Source: an uncultured Rivibacter sp.
Lineage (GTDB): Bacteria; Pseudomonadota; Gammaproteobacteria; Burkholderiales; Burkholderiaceae
Reading direction: 5' to 3'
Assembly (NCBI GenBank): GCA_946480925.1
Contig: CAMLLU010000033.1
Coordinates: forward strand, 1-60,512
Length of the DNA stretch: 60,512 bases
The notes under the pieces were generated by a model. That model ran no database searches, was not told the origin of the DNA, and saw only the letters and a list, made by a program, of their open reading frames with translations. A program made the translations under genes and the position numbers. Of this stretch, positions 47,372 to 56,134 are shown one piece after another. Position 1 is the first letter of the stretch, and every line of letters begins with the position of its first letter.

Positions 47372-47394
47372 GGCGGCCGGAGACGGCCGCCTTT
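47372..47394 (+). terminator. Rho-independent terminator after the DUF1328 gene
   Basis: GGCGGCCG and CGGCCGCC form a perfect 8-bp stem around the GAGA tetraloop, followed by TTT. Confidence 0.75.
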
Positions 47395-47465
47395 GCATTT
47401 GCGGACCGGCGCCTAACGTCCGCTGTTTGCTTCGATTTACTCAACAACCTTGGTAGGAGAGCCAC

Positions 47466-47915
47466 ATGAATCCGACAACATCCACCGCCACCGGCAATGG
47501 CGCCTCAGCTGCCACCGGCAGCAATGTCCGCGGGCTGGTCGACGACGCCCGCAGCACGATGCAGGACGTTTCCTCTGCCGCGAGCCGTGGTGCACAGGGC
47601 GTGGCCGAGCAGACACGTGCTTCGGCCAGCGAGATCGCCCACGACATCGAAGCGCTGGTGCGCAAGATCGGGCCTGCGGCTTCCGCCGAGGTGCGCGACC
47701 TGCTGGCCACGCTGAAGGAACGTGCCTCCAACCTGACGCATTCGGTGCAGGACGTGGGCCTGAAGGCTCGCGACCAGGCCATGCACGGCGCCGAAAAGGC
47801 GCGTGACGTGGTGCGTGACCGGCCGCTGCAGGCAGTGGTGGCGGCGTTGCTGGCCGGCGCGGCCATCGGCCTGCTGCTGTCGCGCAGCTATCACAACCAC
47901 CATACCGACGAATAA
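47466..47915 (+). CDS. DUF883 (ElaB/YqjD/YgaM) membrane-associated protein
   Basis: This 149-residue protein has a long Ala-rich helical region (residues 20-120) and a single C-terminal membrane helix (PLQAVVAALLAGAAIGLLLS) before a short His-rich tail. This is the plan of YqjD/ElaB, which attach ribosomes to the membrane in stationary phase in E. coli; here the role is inferred. It heads a three-gene unit with YqjE-like genes. Confidence 0.88.
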   Translation: MNPTTSTATGNGASAATGSNVRGLVDDARSTMQDVSSAASRGAQGVAEQTRASASEIAHDIEALVRKIGPAASAEVRDLLATLKERASNLTHSVQDVGLKARDQAMHGAEKARDVVRDRPLQAVVAALLAGAAIGLLLSRSYHNHHTDE

Positions 47916-47959
47916 GCTCCACCGCGCTCGCAAGCACAACCACAACAACAGGAGCGCGC

Positions 47960-48451
47960 ATGGGCGAGATCTTCGGCTCGCTGAAGGAACTGCTGTCCGC
48001 CGTCGTGGGGCACGCCGCCCTGTACGGCGACGCAGCCGCGCAAGCCGTACAGGAGTGGAAGGCGCATTGGCAGCGGCGCCTGCTGTGGGCCGTCGTCGGC
48101 CTGCTGCTCGTGCATGCGGCGTTGATGGCGGTCATCGGCTTGGGCGTGTTGTCGGCTTGGCACCAGGCTTGGCCCAGTGCCTGGGCCTGGCTGCTGTGCC
48201 TCGTGCCCGGGGCGCTCGGCGCCCTCGCGCTTTGGCATGCGTGGCGGCAAGAAACCCCGCGCAGCCTGCTGGCCGAAGTGGCCAGTGAAGACATGCTGTG
48301 GCTGCGCGCGATGGTCGAGCCACCGGCCTCGGCAGCAGATGGTCCGGGCGCGTTGGAACGTGAGTCGCGCGATGGTGCGGCCCCAGAAGCCAACCTGCCG
48401 CCCCGCAGCACTCCCGCGTCGCAGGAGCCTACTTATGACCCGCGCCATTGA
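47960..48451 (+). CDS. YqjE-like (phage holin superfamily III) membrane protein
   Basis: This 163-residue protein begins MGEIFGSLKELLSAVVGHAA and has two membrane helices (about 40-62 and 72-92) followed by a charged, disordered tail. The arrangement DUF883-YqjE-YqjK is conserved in many bacteria. Its end overlaps the next gene by 17 bp. Confidence 0.8.
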   Translation: MGEIFGSLKELLSAVVGHAALYGDAAAQAVQEWKAHWQRRLLWAVVGLLLVHAALMAVIGLGVLSAWHQAWPSAWAWLLCLVPGALGALALWHAWRQETPRSLLAEVASEDMLWLRAMVEPPASAADGPGALERESRDGAAPEANLPPRSTPASQEPTYDPRH

Positions 48452-48857
48452 ATTCCCGGGCGAGCCCGGCGAGCTCGAGGTCAAGCGCGAGCTGTTGAGG
48501 CTGCGTTTCGCCGTGTCGCGTCTGCGTGTGCAGACGGCGCTGGCCGAGCTGCAGGGCGATGCGTTGCAATCCGCCCCCATGCGGGCCATGGCCTGGGCAC
48601 GTGCGCCCTGGGTGCGCCGGGTGGCTACCGTGCTGGCGGCCGGTGCGCTGGTCGCCGTGCTTTGGCGGTTCGGATGGCGCAGGCCGGTGCGCTGGGTTGC
48701 ACAGGGGCTTTCGATGTGGCAGCTGGCCAGGCCGCTGTGGCACGACCTCGGCTTTGGCCGGCCACCCGCCCCCGCAGCCGCACCGACACCCACGCCTACA
48801 CCCCCGCCTGCGGCAAGGGCCACCGAGCCTGGCGGCGTTGCCGTCGCCGTTCCTTAG
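48435..48857 (+). CDS. Small membrane protein of the YqjD-YqjE unit
   Basis: This 140-residue protein (MTRAIEFPGEPGELEVKREL) overlaps its neighbour by 17 bp and so is translated with it. It has a charged N-terminal helix (about 12-45), one membrane helix (about 62-78) and a Pro/Ala tail with PTPTPTPPP. Position fits a YqjK-like third member, but I do not recognise its sequence. Confidence 0.72.
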   Translation: MTRAIEFPGEPGELEVKRELLRLRFAVSRLRVQTALAELQGDALQSAPMRAMAWARAPWVRRVATVLAAGALVAVLWRFGWRRPVRWVAQGLSMWQLARPLWHDLGFGRPPAPAAAPTPTPTPPPAARATEPGGVAVAVP

Positions 48858-48858
48858 C

Positions 48859-49986
48859 TCAGGCCGCCTTCGCCAGCGCCTGTGTGCCGTACACCTGGCC
48901 GAACCGGTTGGCCAGGAAGGTGTCGAGCGACACCTGCTCCTGCCGCACGAATCCGCGCTGTGGCAACTGGCCATGCGCCAGCAAGTCCAGCATGGCGGTG
49001 AGGCTCGATGCGGTGGTGATCTGGATGGCGCTGCGCATCGTGCCGTGCAGCACGTGGCTGTAGATCTTGCGCGCGTAGGTGTCCTGCAGGAAGCGCGGCT
49101 GGCCGCTTTCGTCGGGCCGCGTGCCGCTCACGGTGACGAACACGATCACCACGTCCTGCATGGTGGCCGGTACCGCGTTCTCCAGGATGTCCTTGAGCAG
49201 CTCGCGCCGGTCGCGCAGCCGCAGGTCGTTGAGCAACGCCTTCATGATGGCTGCGTGCCCCGGGTAGCGGATGGTGCGGTAGTTCAGCGTGCGCACGTGG
49301 CCGTCGAGCGTTTCGCACAGCGTGCCCAGACCGCCCGAGGTGTTGAAGGCCTCGTAGAGCACGCCGTCGAGCGAGAACTCCTCGCGCTCTTCCAGTGCTG
49401 GCGCTTCGGTGAGCTTGCCGTCGACGATGGCCTCGCAGGGCTCGCAGTACTCGTTGATGACGCCCTCCGTGCTCCACGTGAGGTTGTAGTTCAGCGCATT
49501 GCTGGGGTAGGCCGGCAACGCCCCAACGCGCATGCGCACCGAGTCCAGCGTGTCGAAGCGCCGCGCCAGGTCGTGCGCGACGATCGAAATGAAGCCGGGC
49601 GCCAGCCCGCACTGCGGAATGAATGCCGTGCTCGCGCCCTCGGCCAGTTCGCGGATACCGCGCGTGGCGGCCACGTCTTCGGTGAGGTCGAGGTAGTGCA
49701 CGTTCAGTTCGCGCGCGGCCCGGGCCACCTGCAGGGTGAGCATGTAGGGCAGCGCTGAAAGCACCGCGAAACGGCCGCGCAGCGCGGTGCGCAGCAGCGT
49801 CGCGTCGTTCACGTCGAGCACCAGCGTGTTGATCTGCGGATGGCGCGGCAGCCCGGCCAGCAGGGCTTCGGAGCGGTCGGCCACGGTGACCTGGTAGTCG
49901 GGCTGGCCATCGGTCGTGGCATGGGCCAGCAGGTCGGCCACCACCGAGCCGATCTTGCCGCCGCCGAGCAGAAGGATGGATTTCAT
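48859..49986 (-). CDS. Saccharopine dehydrogenase family oxidoreductase
   Basis: This 375-residue protein begins MKSILLLGGGKIGSVVADLL, an N-terminal Rossmann motif, followed by a substrate domain with CGLAPGFISIVAHDL and YNLTWSTEGVINEYCEP. It belongs to the saccharopine/lysine dehydrogenase family. The divergent Lrp-type regulator and this family suggest lysine or related amino-acid breakdown; the exact substrate is unknown. It converges with the YqjK-like gene after 1 bp. Confidence 0.85.
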   Translation of the reverse strand: MKSILLLGGGKIGSVVADLLAHATTDGQPDYQVTVADRSEALLAGLPRHPQINTLVLDVNDATLLRTALRGRFAVLSALPYMLTLQVARAARELNVHYLDLTEDVAATRGIRELAEGASTAFIPQCGLAPGFISIVAHDLARRFDTLDSVRMRVGALPAYPSNALNYNLTWSTEGVINEYCEPCEAIVDGKLTEAPALEEREEFSLDGVLYEAFNTSGGLGTLCETLDGHVRTLNYRTIRYPGHAAIMKALLNDLRLRDRRELLKDILENAVPATMQDVVIVFVTVSGTRPDESGQPRFLQDTYARKIYSHVLHGTMRSAIQITTASSLTAMLDLLAHGQLPQRGFVRQEQVSLDTFLANRFGQVYGTQALAKAA

Positions 49987-50113
49987 GAAGAGCCTCCGCA
50001 GTGCCGGTGTATTGGGATGGGCAAATTCTGTGCGGTGGCCTTGCAGAACGCAGCTCGACATTCGACGGAACCACGCGGATACTTCGTCGAAATGACGAGC
50101 TGATTTGCGCAGC

Positions 50114-50551
50114 ATGACGACCCACCTGGACGACACCGACCGCGCGCTGCTGGGCCTGCTGCGCGAGAACGCGCGCAGCGCCACGGCCGAATTGGCGCGC
50201 CGGCTGGGCTTGTCGCGCACCACGGTGCAAAGCCGTATCGAGCGGCTCGAGCGGGCGCGCGTGATCGCCGGCTACACCGTCAAGGTGGCCGACGAGATCG
50301 AGGCCGCGCTGGTGCGTGCGCACGTGATGATCACCATGGCGCCCAAGCAGGCCGGCGCCATCGAGGCGGCGCTGCGCAAGATCGTGGCGGTGCGCAGCCT
50401 GCATTCGGTGAGTGGCCCGTTCGACCTGCTGGCCGTGGTGGCGGCACCTTCCATCGGCGAGCTCGATGAGCTGATCGATCGCATCGGCGCGTTAGAAGGG
50501 GTGGAGCGCACCACCTCGGCCATCGTGTTGTCCACCCGCATTGAGCGTTAG
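50114..50551 (+). CDS. Lrp/AsnC family transcriptional regulator
   Basis: This 145-residue regulator has an AsnC-type helix-turn-helix (LDDTDRALLGLLRENARSAT, ELARRLGLSRTTVQSRIERL) and a C-terminal RAM domain (VRAHVMITMAPKQ, VRSLHSVSGPFDLLAVVA). It is divergent from the saccharopine dehydrogenase-like gene across 127 bp and probably controls it. The ATG at 50114 was chosen. Confidence 0.92.
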   Translation: MTTHLDDTDRALLGLLRENARSATAELARRLGLSRTTVQSRIERLERARVIAGYTVKVADEIEAALVRAHVMITMAPKQAGAIEAALRKIVAVRSLHSVSGPFDLLAVVAAPSIGELDELIDRIGALEGVERTTSAIVLSTRIER

Positions 50552-50648
50552 CAAGCGTTACGCAGCCCAATGCCCCGGCACGCTGCTTGCGCGGTGTCAT
50601 TCGGTAGAGTTGCCCACCTCACCGTAGCGTTCGAGGAGGCCTTGTTCC

Positions 50649-51908
50649 ATGTCGGCTCTCAATGCGATCGTGACGTCCAAGCTGTCTGCCTTGCCGGTGC
50701 CGGCTGCGCTGGTGCTGCCGGGCGGGCAGAGGCTCGGTCACACAGAGCCGAGACTCACGTTGTCGGTGCGCGACCACAAGCTGCTGGCACAGCTGGCCGG
50801 CGGTGAGATCGGGCGGCTCGCCGAGGCTTACGTGGAAGGGCGGCTCGAGCTCGACGGCTCCATGCGCGACCTGATGGCCACCGCCGCCGCCTTGCTGCCG
50901 GCCGACCCGCGCCAGCAAGGCGAACCCCATGGCTTGCTGGGCTGGTGGCAGGGCCTCATGCGTCACGGCAAGTCTTCGGCGCGTCACACGCGCGAGCAAG
51001 ACGCGCAGCAGATCCAGTTCCACTACGACGTGTCCGACGAGTTCTATGCGCTGTGGCTCGACCCGCGGCGCGTCTACTCGTGCGCCTACTTCGCCGACTC
51101 GCAGATGACGCTGGCGCAGGCGCAGGAGGCCAAGCTCGACCACATCTGCAGGAAGCTGGTGCTGCAGCCGGGCGATCGCTTCCTAGACGTCGGCGCCGGC
51201 TGGGGGGCCCTGCTGTTGTGGGCTGCGGAGCACTACGGCGTGCACGCGCACGGCGTCACGCTGTCGAAGAACCAGCATGCCTACGTGAACCGCCTCATTG
51301 CCGAAAAAGGCCTGCAGGGCCGCGTGCGCATGGAGCTGCGCGACTATCGCGAGATCCCTGAGGACTTCCTCTACGACAAGATCGCCTCGGTGGGCATGTT
51401 CGAACACGTCGGCCGTGCCCACCTCGTGGGCTACTTCGAGAAGATCCGCGGCCTGCTCAAGCCCGGTGGCCTGCTGATGAACCATGGCATCACGGCCGGC
51501 GGCGTGCACAACGCGGAACTCGGCTCGGGCATGGGCCACTTCATCGAGCGCTACATCTTCCCGGGCGGGGAACTGGCGCACGTGTCGCACGTGATGGAAG
51601 CCATGGCCGAGGCCGGCTTCGAAGGACTCGACGTGGAGAACCTGCGCCCGCACTACGCCCGCACGCTGTGGGCCTGGAGCGACGGGCTCGAAGCCCAGCT
51701 GCCGCGCGCGCGCCAGTTCACGCGCGAATCGGTGGTGCGCGCCTACCGGCTCTACCTCGCCGGCTGCGCGATGAGCTTCGAGCAAGGCTGGATCGCGCTG
51801 CACCAGATGCTGGCCGCGCGGCCCGACGGGCAACTCGCCACCGGCACGATGCGCGGCGCACAATCGGCCTATCCCTTCAATCGCAGCTACATGTACGAGC
51901 GCCGCTGA
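50649..51908 (+). CDS. Cyclopropane-fatty-acyl-phospholipid synthase family protein
   Basis: This 419-residue SAM-dependent enzyme probably modifies unsaturated membrane lipids. It has an N-terminal region (about 1-120) typical of CFA synthases, then IQFHYDVSDEFYALWLDPRRVYSCAYF, SAM motif LDVGAGWGALLLWAAEHYG, the FEHVGRAHLVGYFEKI motif and HYARTLWAWSDGLEA. All the usual segments are present. The gene is single, with the DUF1840 gene 21 bp after it. Confidence 0.9.
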   Translation: MSALNAIVTSKLSALPVPAALVLPGGQRLGHTEPRLTLSVRDHKLLAQLAGGEIGRLAEAYVEGRLELDGSMRDLMATAAALLPADPRQQGEPHGLLGWWQGLMRHGKSSARHTREQDAQQIQFHYDVSDEFYALWLDPRRVYSCAYFADSQMTLAQAQEAKLDHICRKLVLQPGDRFLDVGAGWGALLLWAAEHYGVHAHGVTLSKNQHAYVNRLIAEKGLQGRVRMELRDYREIPEDFLYDKIASVGMFEHVGRAHLVGYFEKIRGLLKPGGLLMNHGITAGGVHNAELGSGMGHFIERYIFPGGELAHVSHVMEAMAEAGFEGLDVENLRPHYARTLWAWSDGLEAQLPRARQFTRESVVRAYRLYLAGCAMSFEQGWIALHQMLAARPDGQLATGTMRGAQSAYPFNRSYMYERR

Positions 51909-51929
51909 CAGCGCCGCCCGCCATCCAAG

Positions 51930-52250
51930 ATGCTCTACAAGTTCAAGTCCAAGGCCGCTGGCGACGTGATCATGATGAGTCCCAACGGCGATCAGGTCCT
52001 GCGCATCATCGGCAAGGAGCCGTCGCCCAAGGGCATCATCGAAGTGGCCGAGATGCCGGCGGCCGTGCAGGCCATCGAGGCCGCCATCGCTGCGGATGAA
52101 GCACAGGCCAGGCAGGCCGACGAAGAAGCACGTGCGAACGGCGAGGCGACGCCGCCACGCGGCATCACGCTGCGCCAGCGTGCCTGGCCTCTGGTGGAAA
52201 TGATGAAACACGCCCAGCGCGAAGACCGCGACATCGTCTGGGGTGTCTGA
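51930..52250 (+). CDS. DUF1840 domain protein
   Basis: This 106-residue protein begins MLYKFKSKAAGDVIMMSPNG, the DUF1840 opening found in beta- and gamma-proteobacteria. An Ala/Glu-rich middle (about 45-75) precedes LVEMMKHAQREDRDIVWGV. The function is unknown. Confidence 0.92.
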   Translation: MLYKFKSKAAGDVIMMSPNGDQVLRIIGKEPSPKGIIEVAEMPAAVQAIEAAIAADEAQARQADEEARANGEATPPRGITLRQRAWPLVEMMKHAQREDRDIVWGV

Positions 52251-52277
52251 CCCCTGAATCCCGTAGGAGGGTAAAGC

Positions 52278-52904
52278 ATGAAACTCACCAGCAGCAGCTG
52301 GCCTGACGGCCAGCGCATCCCGACGAAATATGCCGCGGGCAAGCCCGACGCGAAGGAGACGGTCACCTTCTCCGACAACGTCAACCCGCAGCTGGCGTGG
52401 AGCGACGTGCCCGCGGGCACGCAGAGCTTCGTGCTCATCTGCCACGACCCCGATGTGCCCAGCCGCGGCGACGACGTGAACCGTGCCGACCGCGAGGTGC
52501 CGGCCGACCTGCCGCGCGTGGACTTCTTCCACTGGGTGATGGTCGACCTGCCGCCGGTGCTGCGCGCCATCGAGGAAGGAGAGTTCAGCCGCGGCTTCAC
52601 CGCGCGCGGCAAGAGCGGCCCTGAAACGCTGCACGGGGCGCGCCATGGCCTCAACGACTACACCGGCTGGTTCGGCGGTGACACCGAGATGGGCGGCCAG
52701 TACTTCGGCTACGACGGCCCGTTCCCGCCGTTCAACGACGCACGCATGCACCACTACGTCTTCACGCTCTACGCGCTCGACGTGGCGCGGTTGCCGGTCG
52801 AAGGCGCCTTCACCGGTGCGCAGGTGCGCGAGGCGATGCGCGGCCACGTGCTGGCCGAAGCCAGTTTCTCGGGCGCCTACACGCTCAACAAGCGACTGGC
52901 CTGA
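52278..52904 (+). CDS. YbhB/YbcL (PEBP) family protein
   Basis: This 208-residue protein has the PEBP ligand-site motifs PQLAWSDVPAGTQSFVLICHDPD and YFGYDGPFPPFNDARMHHYVFTLYALD, with FHWVMVDLP. It belongs to the bacterial phosphatidylethanolamine-binding-like family, whose ligands are mostly unknown. A GGAGG ribosome site precedes the ATG. Confidence 0.9.
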   Translation: MKLTSSSWPDGQRIPTKYAAGKPDAKETVTFSDNVNPQLAWSDVPAGTQSFVLICHDPDVPSRGDDVNRADREVPADLPRVDFFHWVMVDLPPVLRAIEEGEFSRGFTARGKSGPETLHGARHGLNDYTGWFGGDTEMGGQYFGYDGPFPPFNDARMHHYVFTLYALDVARLPVEGAFTGAQVREAMRGHVLAEASFSGAYTLNKRLA

Positions 52905-52920
52905 ACCACGAGTTGCCCTG

Positions 52921-53628
52921 ATGCTGGACAGACAGGAACAAGCGACCGGGCACGCCGCGGGAGGCGCCGTGTCGGCGGAGCCCACGCGCGTGTTCGCGCT
53001 GCGGCACGGCGAAACCGCGTGGAACGTGGACTCGCGCATCCAGGGCCAGCTCGACGTGCCGCTCAATGAGCTGGGCCGCTGGCAGGCCCGCCGGCTGGGC
53101 CGGGCGCTGGCGGAGGAGGGCATCTCGGTGCTCTACGCCAGCGACCTCGGCCGTGCTTTCGAGACGGCGCAGGCGGTGTCCAGCGCCATCGGCGTGCCGG
53201 TGATCGCGGAGCCTGGGTTGCGCGAGCGCGGCTTCGGCATCTTCGAAGGGCAGACCTTCAAGGAGATCGAGGCGCGCTGGCCCGAGCTCAGCGAGCGCTG
53301 GCGCAAGCGCGACCCCGAGTTCGGCCCCGAAGGCGGCGAAACGCTGCGCGACTTCTACCTGCGCTGCGTCGACGTGGCCACGCGGCTCGCGGCGCGCCAC
53401 CCTGGCCAGACCATCGCGCTGGTCGCGCACGGCGGCGTGCTCGACTGCCTGTACCGCGCCGCCGCCCGCATCGACCTGCAAGGCCCGCGCACCTGGCAGC
53501 TGGGCAATGCCAACATCAACCGGTTGCTCTACACGCCTGGCGGCTTTTCGCTGGTGGGCTGGAGCGACAGCGCGCACCTCGAAGGCGAGATGCACGACGA
53601 GGTGGGCGACGCCGGGCCGAAGGCCTGA
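52921..53628 (+). CDS. Histidine phosphatase family protein (GpmB-like)
   Basis: This 235-residue phosphatase has the RHG catalytic motif FALRHGETAWNVDSRIQGQLD, with His acting as phosphoacceptor, then YASDLGRAFETAQA and VAHGGVLDCLYRAA with the second catalytic His. The ATG at 52921 lies 16 bp after the PEBP gene stop. Substrate is unknown (phosphoglycerate, alpha-ribazole phosphate or others). Confidence 0.9.
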   Translation: MLDRQEQATGHAAGGAVSAEPTRVFALRHGETAWNVDSRIQGQLDVPLNELGRWQARRLGRALAEEGISVLYASDLGRAFETAQAVSSAIGVPVIAEPGLRERGFGIFEGQTFKEIEARWPELSERWRKRDPEFGPEGGETLRDFYLRCVDVATRLAARHPGQTIALVAHGGVLDCLYRAAARIDLQGPRTWQLGNANINRLLYTPGGFSLVGWSDSAHLEGEMHDEVGDAGPKA

Positions 53629-53662
53629 ACGCATAAGGGCAGGGGCCCGCAAGAGGGAGCGG

Positions 53663-54784
53663 ATGAGAGCATTTCCGCCGGCACGTGTCGGCGACAAGAT
53701 CGCGGCCATCGAGTCGCCCGCGCTGGTGGTGGACCTGGCCGCGATGGAACGCAACCTCATGCGCATGTCCAGCTATGCGGCCTCGAAGGGTCTGCGGCTG
53801 CGCCCGCATGCCAAGACGCACAAGTGCGCGGCCATCGCCAAGCGGCAGATCGAGCTCGGCGCGGTGGGCGTGTGCGTGCAGAAGCTCGACGAAGCGCTGG
53901 CGCTGGGCGCCTGCGGCATCGACGACATCCTCATCACCAACGAGATCGTCGCCAGGTCGAAGCTGGAGCGGCTGGCGCAGCTGGCGCGCAACCTGCACCT
54001 CGGCATCGCGGTCGATTCGGCCCTGGGCGTGGAGCTGCTGGCCAAGGCCATGAAGGCACAGCGCGCGCGCATCGACGTGTACGTGGAGGTCGACGTCGGC
54101 CAGGGCCGCTGCGGCGTGCCGCCGGCGCAGGCGGGTGAGCTGGCCCGGCTGGTGAGCCAGTACAAGCCCTTGCGGTTCGCCGGGCTGCAGGGCTACCACG
54201 GCCGCGTGCAGCACATGCGTTCGCACGAAGAGCGCGACGCCACCGTGAGCGATGCCGCACACGCTGTGCAACAGGCGAAGGACGCCGTCGCCGCCGTGGG
54301 GCTGCTGGTGCCGCTGGTCACCGGCGGCGGCACCGGGGCGTTCGCACTGGAGAGCGAGTCGGGCCTGTGGGGCGAGCTGCAGGCCGGCAGCTACCTCTTC
54401 ATGGATCGCGACTACGCAGACAACCTGCCCACGCCGCATTCGCCGCAGTTCGAGCACGCGCTGTTCGTCAAGTCGCAGGTCATCAGCCGCGGCAGCGACC
54501 ATGCGGTCATCGACGCCGGCCACAAGAGCCACGCGCTCGACTCCGGCCCGCCGCGCGTGTGGATGCACCGGCTCGACTGGCGCAACGGCGGCGACGAGCA
54601 CGGCATCCTCACCGCCCGCGAGGGCGAAACGCTGCCGGCGCTGGGCGACACGGTATGGCTGATCCCTGGTCACTGCGACCCGACCGTGAACCTGCACGAT
54701 CACCTGGTCGCGGTGCGCGGCGGCCTGCAGAAGGGCAGCGTCGAGGCGGTATGGAGCGTGGACGCCCGCGGCTGCCTCGCCTGA
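53663..54784 (+). CDS. DSD1 family PLP enzyme (D-threonine/3-hydroxy-D-aspartate aldolase-like)
   Basis: This 373-residue alanine-racemase-fold enzyme has the PLP Lys in LRPHAKTHKC (Lys51) and a C-terminal metal site in PGHCDPTVNLHDHLV. The middle has VYVEVDVGQGRCGVPPAQ and FAGLQGYHGRVQHM. These features match D-threonine aldolase and 3-hydroxy-D-aspartate aldolase. Which D-amino acid is used cannot be told. It starts 34 bp after the phosphatase gene. Confidence 0.88.
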   Translation: MRAFPPARVGDKIAAIESPALVVDLAAMERNLMRMSSYAASKGLRLRPHAKTHKCAAIAKRQIELGAVGVCVQKLDEALALGACGIDDILITNEIVARSKLERLAQLARNLHLGIAVDSALGVELLAKAMKAQRARIDVYVEVDVGQGRCGVPPAQAGELARLVSQYKPLRFAGLQGYHGRVQHMRSHEERDATVSDAAHAVQQAKDAVAAVGLLVPLVTGGGTGAFALESESGLWGELQAGSYLFMDRDYADNLPTPHSPQFEHALFVKSQVISRGSDHAVIDAGHKSHALDSGPPRVWMHRLDWRNGGDEHGILTAREGETLPALGDTVWLIPGHCDPTVNLHDHLVAVRGGLQKGSVEAVWSVDARGCLA

Positions 54785-54838
54785 GACCTGGGGGCTGCTC
54801 CTCTACACACCGGCGCTGCCCGCGGCCATGATGGGCGC

Positions 54839-55957
54839 ATGGAAGGCGCACAAGTCATCGTCCTCGCCACGCCGGTGTTCCTCGGCCTGATCGCGATCGA
54901 GTTCATCGTCGGCTGGGTTCGCGGCCGCAACACCTACCGGCTCAACGATGCGCTCAACAGCATCGGGCTGGGCATGCTGAGCCAGGTGAGCGGCATCTTC
55001 ACCAAGCTGATGACACTCGGCCTCTACACCATCGTCTGGCAGCACGCGTCGCTGTGGCGGCTGCCTGCCGACGTGTGGTGGGTGTGGGCCGTGGGCCTGC
55101 TGCTCTACGACTTCTGCTACTACTGGCTGCACCGCATGGGCCACGAAAGCGCGGTGCTGTGGGCCGCGCACGTGGTGCACCACCAGAGCGAGGACTACAA
55201 CCTCTCCACCGCGCTGCGGCAAACGAGCAGCGGCTGGCTCTTCGCGTGGATCTTCTACCTGCCGATGGCGGTGCTGGGCTTTCCGCCGCTGGTGTTCGCG
55301 GTGGTGGGCCTGATCGATCTGCTGTACCAGTATTGGGTACACACGCAGCAGATCGGCAGGCTCGGTTGGTTCGACCGCTGGTTCTGCGCACCTTCGAACC
55401 ATCGCGTGCACCATGCAGTGAACGACCGCTACCTTGACAAGAACTACGGCGGCATCTTCATCGTGTGGGACCGGCTGTTCGGCACCTACGAAGAAGAGCG
55501 CGACGACGAGCCCTGCGTCTACGGCACGCGAGGGCCCCTGCGCAGCTGGAACCCGGTGTGGGCCAACCTGCAGATCTACTGGGGGCTAGCGAAGGACAGC
55601 TGGCGTGCCGAGCGCTGGGCCGACAAGCTGCGCGTGTGGTTCAAGCCGCCCGGCTGGCGCCCGGCCGATGTGGCGGCCAAGTGGCCGAAGCCGGCGTTCG
55701 ACATCACCCGTGTGCAGCGTTTCGACCCCCCGATGAGCCGTGCCGCGATGTGGGCATCCGGCCTGCTGTTCCTCGTGTTGATGGGCGCCGTGCTGGCCTT
55801 CCTTTGGGTGGCCCACACGCTGACGCTGCCCCAGCAGATCGGCTGGGCACTGGGTATCGTGGCAGGGCTGTGGCTGGTGGGCCGCTTCTGTGGCTCGCAA
55901 GGCGCAACGAACGCAGCCGCGACGCGCGAAACCACCGACGCGAGCGCGCCGGCCTGA
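54839..55957 (+). CDS. Sterol desaturase / fatty acid hydroxylase family protein
   Basis: This 372-residue di-iron membrane protein has the eight-His set: YYWLHRMGHE, AHVVHHQSEDYN and NHRVHHAVNDRYLDKNYGG. About four membrane helices lie in the first 200 residues and two more near residues 300-350, after a cytosolic-type segment. Substrate is unknown; bacterial members hydroxylate or desaturate lipids. Confidence 0.9.
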   Translation: MEGAQVIVLATPVFLGLIAIEFIVGWVRGRNTYRLNDALNSIGLGMLSQVSGIFTKLMTLGLYTIVWQHASLWRLPADVWWVWAVGLLLYDFCYYWLHRMGHESAVLWAAHVVHHQSEDYNLSTALRQTSSGWLFAWIFYLPMAVLGFPPLVFAVVGLIDLLYQYWVHTQQIGRLGWFDRWFCAPSNHRVHHAVNDRYLDKNYGGIFIVWDRLFGTYEEERDDEPCVYGTRGPLRSWNPVWANLQIYWGLAKDSWRAERWADKLRVWFKPPGWRPADVAAKWPKPAFDITRVQRFDPPMSRAAMWASGLLFLVLMGAVLAFLWVAHTLTLPQQIGWALGIVAGLWLVGRFCGSQGATNAAATRETTDASAPA

Positions 55958-56022
55958 CAGCCGCAGCCACCGACAGCGGCGAAGACCTCGTCAGAGACGA
56001 GGTGGCGTTCGCCACTCCTCTC

Positions 56023-56052
56023 AGGTGTAAGCAAGTCCGACGGCTTACACCT
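56023..56052. promoter_or_regulatory. Perfect palindrome before the PEP-CTERM gene
   Basis: AGGTGTAAGC and GCTTACACCT are exact inverse complements around 10 bp (AAGTCCGACG), 82 bp before the start at 56135. It could be the operator of the regulator that controls PEP-CTERM genes; this is an inference from place. Confidence 0.7.
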
Positions 56053-56134
56053 GCGCCGTTGATGTCTTCCTACATTGCCTTTGCGCAACGCCGAGCGCCG
56101 GTGGCCGCGGCGCGCGCAACGAAGGGAGACACAC

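Noticed and set aside
56053..56100. Sigma-54 promoter after the PEP-CTERM palindrome
   Set aside because: A TTGC is present but no GG at the required distance for a -24 element.
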